Assembly (NCBI RefSeq): GCF_000935045.1
Contig: NZ_JYKS01000004.1
Span: 62,001-126,000 of the forward strand
DNA from: Pseudomonas sp. 10-1B
GTDB lineage: Bacteria > Pseudomonadota > Gammaproteobacteria > Pseudomonadales > Pseudomonadaceae
Direction of reading: 5' to 3'
Length of the DNA stretch: 64,000 nt
Shown piece after piece: positions 16,492 through 23,743 of the stretch. The notes beneath the pieces were generated by a model. That model had not been told where the DNA came from, did no database searches, and saw only the letters and a list, made by a program, of their open reading frames with translations. The translations under genes were made by a program, and so were the position numbers. Position 1 is the first letter of the stretch; every line of letters starts with the position of its first letter.

Positions 16492-17697
16492 TCAGGTGCC
16501 CAGCGCGGCCCTGAGCTCACGGCGATCGAGCGTCCCCTGCCAGCGCGCAAGCGCCAGGCAGGCCACACAATTGCCCAGCACATTGGTGAGCGAGCGGCAC
16601 TTCATCAGCCGCTCGACTGCCAGCAACAAGCCTGCGCTTTGCACCGGTACGAACGGCAGGATCGTCAAGGTCGCGGCCAGGGTGAGGAAGGCCGAGCCTG
16701 CGACACTGGTCGAACCGAGCGTGGTAACCAGCCCAATGAGCAGGATCGACAGCACATGCCCGACCTGCAGCTCTATACCCGCCAGCTGGGCAAGAAACAG
16801 CGTGGCCACGGCCAGGTAGATATTCGACCCCGGCAAGTTGAAGGAGTAGCCAGTGGTCAACGACAACCGCACCAGCGCAGCCGGGCAGCCAGCCCGCTCC
16901 AGGCGCTCGACCAGCGCAGGCAGCGCCGCCACCGATGACCCGGTGAACACCACCAGCAGCAGTTCGCTTTTCAACCAGGCAATGAGCCGCAGCAGGGAAT
17001 AGCCGCAGCACCGGGCAACCAGGGCCAGGATGCCGAACACGAAACACGACGATGCCACGTACATGGCCAGCAGAAACTTCAGCAGCGGCCACAACGATGC
17101 GCTGCCGTACCGGGAAACCGTGAACGCCATGGCGCCGAACGCGGCGACCGGGGCCAGCCGAACCACCCCGCGCAACACTCGCAACAGCAGCGCCAACAAC
17201 CGATCGAGCGGGGCCAGCCAAGCCTTTGCACCCTCGCCCAACAGCCGCAGTAAACACCCGGTCACGATGGCGGCCAACAGTGTCGGCAGCATGATGCTTT
17301 GGGTGCATGCCTGCACCAGAATGGCGGGAAGTGCGTCGAGCAGCGCAGGCCCCGCACCGTTCCACTCCAGTGGTGCCAATGCCAGATCGGCGGATACGCC
17401 CGGGCGCATCAACAAGCCAATCGCCAACCCTACAACCAGCGACAGCAACGACATGCACAGGAAATACGCCAGCATCTGCATCGCCACGGTACCGACACCA
17501 CGCCCCAGGCGCCCAAGGGCCGATACCACCAGCGCGAACATGACGAACGGAATGAGCGCTCCCACTGCCAGCAGGAACACATCACTGAGTGGTTTCATGG
17601 CGCGTGCGAGGTCGGGTTGCCACAGCCCCAGCAGCAGGCCGCAGGCGATGGCCAGCACCATCTGCATACTGCCTTTGCGGGCGATAGCCGCGATCAT
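16492..17697 (-). CDS. DAACS-family transporter with altered core motif (module C)
   Basis: This 401-residue carrier belongs to the dicarboxylate/amino-acid:cation symporter family. It shows hairpin 1 (VFTGSSVAALPAL), TM7 (GYSFNLPGSNIYLAVA), hairpin 2 (VTTLGSTSVAGSAFLTLAAT) and TM8 (CRSLTNVLGNCVA). Where the family has NLDGT or NMDGT, this protein has NLPGS, losing an Asp that binds cation in structurally known members. Hairpin 2 also departs from the usual SKGAAGVxG. The ATG at 17697 was chosen because the longer frame from 17790 adds 31 unrelated residues. It converges on the lyase gene (14 bases between stops) and diverges from a LysR gene. Confidence 0.85.
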   Translation of the reverse strand: MIAAIARKGSMQMVLAIACGLLLGLWQPDLARAMKPLSDVFLLAVGALIPFVMFALVVSALGRLGRGVGTVAMQMLAYFLCMSLLSLVVGLAIGLLMRPGVSADLALAPLEWNGAGPALLDALPAILVQACTQSIMLPTLLAAIVTGCLLRLLGEGAKAWLAPLDRLLALLLRVLRGVVRLAPVAAFGAMAFTVSRYGSASLWPLLKFLLAMYVASSCFVFGILALVARCCGYSLLRLIAWLKSELLLVVFTGSSVAALPALVERLERAGCPAALVRLSLTTGYSFNLPGSNIYLAVATLFLAQLAGIELQVGHVLSILLIGLVTTLGSTSVAGSAFLTLAATLTILPFVPVQSAGLLLAVERLMKCRSLTNVLGNCVACLALARWQGTLDRRELRAALGT

Positions 17698-17789
17698 CGA
17701 ACGCCCCGGCTCGGAGCATTGGTGAGCGACGGCAACGGAGTATCCTGAACGACCAGCCTGCCGGGCCGACTCAAGAGGTGAACAAGCCA

Positions 17790-18746
17790 ATGGAACTGCG
17801 ACATCTGCGTTACTTCGTCATGGTGGCCGAGGAGCAGCATTTTACCCGTGCAGCCGCACGCCTGAACATGCAACAACCACCGTTGAGCCAACAGATACGC
17901 GCACTGGAAGACGAACTGGGTTTTGCCCTGTTCATTCGTCATCCCAAGGGCGTGGCGCTTACCGCCGGCGGTGAAGTGTTCCTGCAGGAAGCGCGTGACA
18001 TCCTGGCGCGGGTTGGTCGGGGTGCCCACCGGGCAGCACGGGTCGCTCACGGCATCGCAGGCACCTTGGCACTGGGCTTCACCAGTTCTGCAGCCGCCCA
18101 CGCGCTGATCCCGCGGATCATCCGGGCCTATCGCGAACGCTACCCGGACGTGGAACTAACCGTGAGTGAAGACAACGCCCAGGGCCTTACCCACGGCGTG
18201 GCCGAAGGCCGGCTGGATATGGCCATCCTGCGTGCGCCGGTCAGCACCGTGGACGGTGTCAGCTACCACAGGCTGCTCAATGAGGAGATGGTACTGGCCC
18301 TGCCAGTCGATCACCCGCTGTTCGCAGGCGCCAGCGGTGAAGCCTTGCAGGCCATGGCACAGCGCGGTTTCACGTTGCAGGCCCTGGCCGACGAGCCGTT
18401 CATTCTGGTCAGAAAGCCCGGCGCGCCGGGCATGTACGCCAACCTGGTCAAGGCCTGCCGCAACGCCGGCTTCGAGCCCAGGATCGCCTGCGAGATCGAG
18501 CGCATGCTAACCAACCTGAGCCTGGTAGCGGCTGGGGCGGGTATTTCGGCAGTGCCTGCGTCGATGACCGGCCTGCATGATTCGAGCATTGTCTACTGCC
18601 GCATCCGCGATGCACGCCCGCGCCTGGTCGCGCCTGTCACTCTGGCATGCCGCACATTCAACCCTACCCCTGCCCAGGATAATTTCGTCGCCCTGGCCAG
18701 GCAGATGGCAGGAAGGCCCTGCCGCAGGGAAGGCCTGCCTGTGTGA
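17790..18746 (+). CDS. LysR-family regulator (module C)
   Basis: This 318-residue LysR regulator is of the BenM/CatM-like type that starts MELRHLRYFVMVAEE. The helix-turn-helix is FTRAAARLNMQQPPLSQQI, and the effector-binding domain has RAPVSTVDGVSYHRLLNEE and AAGAGISAVPASM. The ATG at 17790 gives the family N-terminus and has AGAGGTG about 10 bases upstream; a GTG at 17778 is possible. It diverges from the DAACS gene across 92 bases and probably controls that promoter. Whether it also acts on the porin-lyase operon 4 kb away is not visible. Confidence 0.9.
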   Translation: MELRHLRYFVMVAEEQHFTRAAARLNMQQPPLSQQIRALEDELGFALFIRHPKGVALTAGGEVFLQEARDILARVGRGAHRAARVAHGIAGTLALGFTSSAAAHALIPRIIRAYRERYPDVELTVSEDNAQGLTHGVAEGRLDMAILRAPVSTVDGVSYHRLLNEEMVLALPVDHPLFAGASGEALQAMAQRGFTLQALADEPFILVRKPGAPGMYANLVKACRNAGFEPRIACEIERMLTNLSLVAAGAGISAVPASMTGLHDSSIVYCRIRDARPRLVAPVTLACRTFNPTPAQDNFVALARQMAGRPCRREGLPV

Positions 18747-19286
18747 CTCAGCTATGCCGTAATGGTCTCGCTGGCTTGTGTCATGCGGTGTATGCGCCGG
18801 CTTCTCAGACAGAGCCTAGTCTCCTTGGCTTTAAGGCTTGAGCGCCATCTCACCGCGTGCGGAGTCGTTCAGGAGTAACCTGCCCGCTCCGCTTAGTAAG
18901 TGCAGCAGGGGTATGAAAGCTCGCAGGCCCACATATCCCTTTTTCGGGGTAAAGGAAGGAAAGGAGCCGATGCCCTATTTTGCTGCTAGTGGGATGTCTG
19001 ACTTGGCATAGTCGATGGCCGCGGCCTTTGTCGGCCACCTGCGATTAACCTGCTCAGCCTTGCAGGGACTCGTGGCAGCGCTGCCATGGTGGGTACTGGC
19101 AGCCGATGTTCAGCGTGTTGCCGCGCCGGTTTCTATTTGGGCTCGTGCAAGGATGGAATGCAGGAATGCGCAGCCTGTAGAAAGCCTTGTCCTGCGAAGG
19201 TATGGCCGGGCTGGAATGCCCGGATGGCGATATTCGCTGAGCAACTTCCTCCCCCTAGGCCCTGCAAGGCTGAGCGCCTCTTCAAA
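18747..19286. other. 540-bp region without a convincing gene
   Basis: Only short frames occur, on both strands, with no family resemblance and no good ribosome-binding sites. There are small palindromes (GGCAGCGCTGCC at about 19074-19086; CCGGG/CCCGG around 19206-19223) and a CCC-TTTTT-CGGG hairpin near 18942-18957. It lies between module C and the lone 516-residue gene. It may be a decayed piece of the integrated element. Confidence 0.5.
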
Positions 19287-20837
19287 TCATAGGTAGTCTT
19301 CATAGACGCGCATTTGATAGGTCAGGCTTTTCAACAACTGAGGATCAAACGACAGTTGGAAAACGCTCGTTGGCAAGCGCTGCGGTGACTCGATCCCACT
19401 TACCGATATCCGCCCTGTGTTCGCATCACGCCAGGTCGCGCTAAGCCGATGCCCCCCTGGAACGGTTTCGACCCTCAACCACACCTGGCCACGCACGTCG
19501 CTGGCGCCGAGGGCACCCTGTTGCGTCAGCAGGCGGTCCTCGTCTCGAAGCGTTAGTTGCAGCGTCGCCAGTTCGTAACCTTGGTCATTGACCTGGAAAA
19601 ACGAGACCACCCTGGCCAACCAATCAGGTGAAAGTGGCTGATGCCGGATAATCGCACCAATCACGCGTGGCTCATTGAGCCAGCGGCCGGGCTCGACCAG
19701 CGCCGCGTAGCCTCCATCCAACTCGAGCGCCAAGCGTCTGGAACCTAACAAATCAGTCAGGCGAATGCCTGCCCCCAGCAGCACGCTATCACCGATCAGG
19801 GCGCTGATATCCTCCAGCGGCAACTCACCGGTGCTTGGCAAGATTCCACCCAGGCCTCCCACCAGTTCCAGAAGATCGGACTGCCACAGCTCTGGCTTTG
19901 TCTCGCGCAGGAACTGTGCATATTCGTTCACCGCCGCATAAGAACCTGTATTCTGCGCGATATAGAGCGCCAGCTTGGAACGATAGTAACGGTCCACCTT
20001 GCCCACATTGGCTTGGGCGAACGCCAAAGCCATAGGATCCTCGAACAGTTTGAGGTTATCGAATGCCAGCATTTTCATGGACCAAACGTGATCAGCGTCC
20101 GCGATGAGAGTGCGCGAGAACGGCAGGAAAGCGCGGTCGAACTTCAGCCGTTCAAGCAGCAACACCTGCTTGTGCTGGCTCAAAGATGAGTCGTTCACCA
20201 GTTGGGCAAGAGCTTTACCAGTTGGGTCCTCCATCCAGGCCGGCGCGAACAGCCCACGACTACGGGTAATGATGGTCAACGCGTCGGAGAACTGCCCGAC
20301 ATCCGATGACGGATCCTGAAGGATCGCGAGTAGACGCTGCCGCTCAGCTTCTGTCAGAGACAATGAACCATTGCGCCCATCCAGACGCTCACGGGCGAAA
20401 CGCACCATGTAAGCGTCCAGCAGCGCTTGGGTGCGCATTGCATCAAGCGCCATGCTTTCATCGCTATCACCGTCCTCGAAGCGTAACCACCGCTCAACCT
20501 TGTTCGTGAAGGTGGTCGTCAGGCTGTCGGCAAGGTTCTTGTAGCCAAAGAATGCTCCCACAGCCAATGCCAGGGTCATGAAGGTTCCGACCAAGAGAAT
20601 CCACTGCTTGATGTGATGAAGAATCGACAGTGTCTTCTCAATGGCTCGTTCGGAAACCTTCGCCTCGACATTGCCGATCTGGCTCTGGACTTCGTGGAGC
20701 AGACTAGCGCTGGACGCCTTGAGCTCTTGCAACTCCAGGTGGAGGGCCCGGTTTTGCTCAAGCGCCTCGGCACGCAGTTGCGCCGCTGCCTTGTCCAGGT
20801 GCAGGGAAATGAGTTCTTTAGTAGCAGACAACAGCAT
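19287..20837 (-). CDS. 516-aa coiled-coil single-pass membrane protein, unknown function
   Basis: The family is not recognised. Residues 1-75 are charged, heptad-like helix (for example QLRAEALEQNRALHLELQEL), predicted coiled coil. One membrane helix follows at about 79-100 (QWILLVGTFMTLALAVGAFF). Residues 110-370 look like helical repeats rich in Leu and Ala, such as LLERLKFDRAFLPFSRTL and YYRSKLALYIAQNTGSY. The last 100 residues appear beta-rich (QVWLRVETVPGGHRLSATWR). No enzyme motif, Walker box or nuclease motif was found. AAGGAAG lies just before the ATG at 20837. It is the only sizeable cargo gene beside the integrase and is read away from it. A defence or stress-sensing role is conceivable but only a guess. 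Confidence 0.75.
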   Translation of the reverse strand: MLLSATKELISLHLDKAAAQLRAEALEQNRALHLELQELKASSASLLHEVQSQIGNVEAKVSERAIEKTLSILHHIKQWILLVGTFMTLALAVGAFFGYKNLADSLTTTFTNKVERWLRFEDGDSDESMALDAMRTQALLDAYMVRFARERLDGRNGSLSLTEAERQRLLAILQDPSSDVGQFSDALTIITRSRGLFAPAWMEDPTGKALAQLVNDSSLSQHKQVLLLERLKFDRAFLPFSRTLIADADHVWSMKMLAFDNLKLFEDPMALAFAQANVGKVDRYYRSKLALYIAQNTGSYAAVNEYAQFLRETKPELWQSDLLELVGGLGGILPSTGELPLEDISALIGDSVLLGAGIRLTDLLGSRRLALELDGGYAALVEPGRWLNEPRVIGAIIRHQPLSPDWLARVVSFFQVNDQGYELATLQLTLRDEDRLLTQQGALGASDVRGQVWLRVETVPGGHRLSATWRDANTGRISVSGIESPQRLPTSVFQLSFDPQLLKSLTYQMRVYEDYL

Positions 20838-21151
20838 TCTTCCTTATATATTCGGAGCGACCAATAGTTCCATATCCACCACTCCATTGACATCCTGAAA
20901 CCAGCAAGAGTGATTCAGTGCCGGCGGGTCAGTGAATCGCCCCGGAGTGTCTAGACAAATCGAACGGCAGCTTCTGGCCGATTCTGTTGAAAAAGTAGCT
21001 CCCCTGTCTGGCCTGCGGCAAAATCCGCGCATCGGCCAGCAGGGAAGCACGCAACATGATGGAATAGTTATCGAGTGGGCAGGAACGGCTGTTTTACTCA
21101 TTCAACCTTGAAGACCACATCCCCGCCGTTCACCTTCTGCGTAGCAGCAAG
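20838..21151. other. Intergenic region with possible insertion-sequence end
   Basis: No gene is seen. It must carry the promoters of the divergent 516-residue gene and the integrase. The segment around 20978-21000 contains TTCTGTTGAAAAAGTAG, which resembles the terminal sequences of some insertion sequences. No matching second end or transposase is present, so this is tentative. Confidence 0.35.
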
Positions 21152-22219
21152 ATGCGTCCGAAACAAACCGCTAATAGAGATCTTCCGCCGCGAATGATTC
21201 GGCGTACGCGAAAGCGCAAAAACGGCAACATCTGGGTTGCTTACTACTACGACGGCAGGGACGAAGATGGCAGGCGTCGAGAGATACCTTTAGGTAACGA
21301 CCTGGACATCGCCAAAGTAGAATGGGCGAAGCTCGACAGGAAGGCCATTCCAAAGATAACGCGCTTGATGGGGCAGCTATTCGATCGCTATGAAAGGGAT
21401 GTCATCCCGGGTAAAAAGCCGCGAACCCAGAAGGACAACCTGGCTGAGCTCAAACAGTTGCGCAAAGCCTTCGATGATGCCCCGATGGAGCTGATTACAC
21501 CTCAAGTACTTGCTCAGTATCGAGATCGACGGACAGGCAAGGTTAGGGCGAATCGAGAGATTGCCCTTCTCTCTCACATTTTCAACATGGCAAGGGAGTG
21601 GGGCATTACTGACCGCCCAAACCCAGCGACCGGTATCCGTAAGAACAAGGAGACTCCTAGGGACTTTTATGCAGGACCGGCGATCTGGGATGCGGTGTAC
21701 AACCACGCCACTTCCGAGCTGCGCGATGCAATGGACTTGGGCTATCTGACCGGTCAACGCCCAGCTGATGTACTGGCCACCCGGGCGACAGATGTGGTTG
21801 ATGGTTTTCTGCAATTCGCCCAGGGCAAAACGACAAAAAAAATTGAGGATACGTCTTGAGTCGGAAACAGAGACCAGCCAGCTGGGATACTGGTTGAGCG
21901 CCTTCTAAGCCAACGCAAGGCGCGCGGGGTGCGCAACCCTTACCTGATCGTGACAGAGGACGGCCGTAACGTGACGTCAGCGATGCTACGCCTTCGCTTT
22001 GATGATGCTAGATCCAAGGCCGCCGCCAAAGCGATGGAAGACCTCGATAGCGTCCTGGCCGACAGCATTCGTCAATTCCAGTTTCGCGATATCCGCCCCA
22101 AAGCAGCGAGCGAAATTGAAGACCTGGCGCACGCGAGTAGGCTACTAGGGCACACCGATAAGCGGATCACGCAGACCGTTTACCGCCGCGTCGGGGAGAT
22201 CGTGAAACCAACCCGATGA
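21152..22219 (+). pseudogene. Tyrosine recombinase (phage-type integrase), two frameshifts
   Basis: This is an integrase of a family common next to Pseudomonas tRNA genes. The N-terminus has RDLPPRMIRRTRKRKNGNIW, and the catalytic domain begins near DLGYLTGQRPADVLATRA with the first active-site Arg. The frame breaks at a run of eight A (21835-21842): with seven it continues KKLRIRLESE. A second shift of opposite sign near 21881-21887 (one base missing) restores the frame into ILVERLLSQRKARGVRNPYL. The C-terminal part has FRDIRPKAA (box II, with Arg in the usual His position), LLGHTDKRIT and the nucleophile Tyr in QTVYRR. As printed it is not functional. It reads toward tRNA-Ser and ends 124 bases from its 3' end. 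Confidence 0.85.
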
Positions 22220-22238
22220 AACATCTTTTACGAAGGAA

Positions 22239-22270
22239 TTGCGGAACACCATCGAAAAGTTGCGGAACAC
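22239..22270. repeat. Paired 11-bp direct repeats between integrase and tRNA-Ser
   Basis: TTGCGGAACAC occurs at 22239-22249 and again at 22260-22270, a 21-bp period or two helical turns. The position between an integrase stop codon and its tRNA target suits recombinase arm-type or accessory-protein sites. This role is inferred. Confidence 0.55.
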
Positions 22271-22310
22271 TTGGCCTTTTCAGCATCAAGTTTTCCGCCC
22301 TCCAAAAACG

Positions 22311-22335
22311 CAAAAAGCCCTGAATAATCAGGGCT
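22311..22335 (-). terminator. Intrinsic terminator of tRNA-Ser
   Basis: AGCCCTGA (22316-22323) and TCAGGGCT (22328-22335) form an 8-bp stem with a 4-base loop. On the minus strand it is followed by five T, directly downstream of the tRNA. Confidence 0.8.
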
Positions 22336-22342
22336 CTGAATA

Positions 22343-22430
22343 TGGCGGAAGCGTAGAGATTCGAACTCTAGGATAGTTGCCCATCGACGGTTTTCAAGAC
22401 CGTTGCCTTAAACCACTCGGCCACGCTTCC
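22343..22430 (-). tRNA. tRNA-Ser (UGA anticodon)
   Basis: Read on the minus strand this is an 88-base type II tRNA. The acceptor arm is GGAAGCGT pairing with ACGCTTCC, then G and the encoded CCA. The anticodon loop is CTTGAAA with TGA as anticodon, followed by a long variable arm and the T-loop GTTCGAATC. It reads UCA and, by wobble, other UCN serine codons. Its 3' end faces the integrase at 21152-22219, so it is the likely attachment site for the element to the left. Confidence 0.95.
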
Positions 22431-22563
22431 AGCTCGTTTTGCGGCCGCCATCATACCGTAATGAAACACGCTGTCAAACTCTCTATGTCGCCGGTTGCGC
22501 AAGCTCTGATAGACTCCCTGCATCTGAATGTTCGAAACCACAGGTTTACCAAGGAGTGTCGCC

Positions 22564-23235
22564 ATGCGCGAACAGGATTACGCCGTACACCACGGCCAGC
22601 AGGTCGAGCAGCAGGAGATCAGCAAGGTCCTGCGCAACACGTACAGCCTGCTGGCACTTACCCTCGCCTTCAGCGGTGTCATGGCCTTCGTTGCCCAGCA
22701 GATGCGTGTCGGTTACCCGAACATATTCGTGGTGCTGATCGGCTTCTACGGGCTGTTCTTCCTTACCAACAAACTGCGTGATTCGGCCTGGGGCCTGGTG
22801 TCCACCTTCGCCCTTACCGGCTTCATGGGCTTCATTCTCGGCCCTATTCTCAACCGTTACCTGGGCATGGCCGGTGGCGCTGAAGTGGTCAGCTCGGCAT
22901 TTGCCATGACTGCACTGGTGTTTGGCGGCCTGTCGGCTTACGTGCTGATCACCCGTAAGGACATGAGCTTCCTCAGCGGCTTCATCACTGCTGGCTTCTT
23001 CGTTCTGCTGGGTGCTGTCGTGGCCAGCTTCTTCTTCCAGATCAGCGGCCTGCAACTGGCGATCAGCGCTGGCTTCGTGCTGTTCTCGTCGGTCTGCATC
23101 CTGTTCCAGACCAGCGCGATCATCCACGGCGGCGAGCGTAACTACATCATGGCGACCATCAGCCTGTATGTATCGATCTACAACCTGTTTGTCAGCCTGC
23201 TGCAGCTGTTTGGCATCATGGGTCGTGATGACTGA
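22564..23235 (+). CDS. yccA: Bax inhibitor-1/YccA family membrane protein
   Basis: This 223-residue protein has about seven membrane helices, beginning with TYSLLALTLAFSGVMAFVAQ. It belongs to the BI-1/YccA family. In E. coli YccA binds and modulates the membrane protease FtsH, and family members can act as pH-sensitive leak channels. The start at 22564 is set by AAGGAG 8 bases before the ATG and by the family N-terminus (MREQDYAVHHGQQVEQ). A strong terminator follows. It is the first core gene to the right of the tRNA boundary. Confidence 0.93.
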   Translation: MREQDYAVHHGQQVEQQEISKVLRNTYSLLALTLAFSGVMAFVAQQMRVGYPNIFVVLIGFYGLFFLTNKLRDSAWGLVSTFALTGFMGFILGPILNRYLGMAGGAEVVSSAFAMTALVFGGLSAYVLITRKDMSFLSGFITAGFFVLLGAVVASFFFQISGLQLAISAGFVLFSSVCILFQTSAIIHGGERNYIMATISLYVSIYNLFVSLLQLFGIMGRDD

Positions 23236-23253
23236 TTGATTGCTGCTTGAGAA

Positions 23254-23276
23254 AGCCCGCTTCGGCGGGCTTTTTT
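23254..23276 (+). terminator. Intrinsic terminator after yccA
   Basis: AGCCCGC and GCGGGCT form a 7-bp stem around a TTCG-type loop, followed by six T. Confidence 0.9.
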
Positions 23277-23373
23277 GTGGGTATCGGAAATGGTTGCGCG
23301 CGCCCACAGGTATCGCGCGATCTTCAAGCTATTGCTGCACCTGTGGAAGCAACCGTCTTGTATTGCCTGGACT

Positions 23374-23465
23374 GGCCTCATCGCCGGCAAGCCAGCTCCC
23401 ACAGGGACTTGCGCAAAGCTTGAGATCTGCGCGGTACCTGTGGGAGCTGGCTTGTCGTGGCGACG
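23374..23465. repeat. REP palindrome pair
   Basis: Two inverted copies of the P. putida REP (GCCGGCAAGCCAGCTCCCAC and its reverse, TGTGGGAGCTGGCTTG) are separated by about 35 bases. They lie between yccA and the nucleobase permease gene. Confidence 0.85.
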
Positions 23466-23544
23466 AACCGCGTCGATGGGCTGCACAGCAGCCCCAATGT
23501 GCCTTATAGGCTTAACTGACTGGCATTAGCCACACAGCCCGCTT

Positions 23545-23595
23545 TTGTGGGAGCGGCTTTAGCCGCGAACACCGGCGAAGCCGGTGCCATGTACC
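23545..23595. repeat. Single REP of a second type
   Basis: TGTGGGAGCGGCTTTAGCCG is followed by CGAACACCGGCGAAGCCGGT. The palindromic core is GCGGCTTTAGCCGC, unlike the other REPs in the window. Confidence 0.7.
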
Positions 23596-23743
23596 GGCCG
23601 CGCAAAGCTCGCAATAACTGACCACAAAGTCAGCTAACTGATCAAATGGTCGCCGATCATGCCGCCATCGTGCTTTCCCCTACCCCAAACCGCCCTCACC
23701 CCGTAGAATGCGGTCCTTTTTTCTTGCGGGGCAGCTTTCAGCA

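Noticed and set aside
22343..22430. A second copy of the tRNA-Ser 3' end marking the far border of the island
   Set aside because: No copy was found by eye in the intergenic gaps from 1 to 21 kb. The far attachment site is probably outside the window or diverged, so no island border is claimed on the left.
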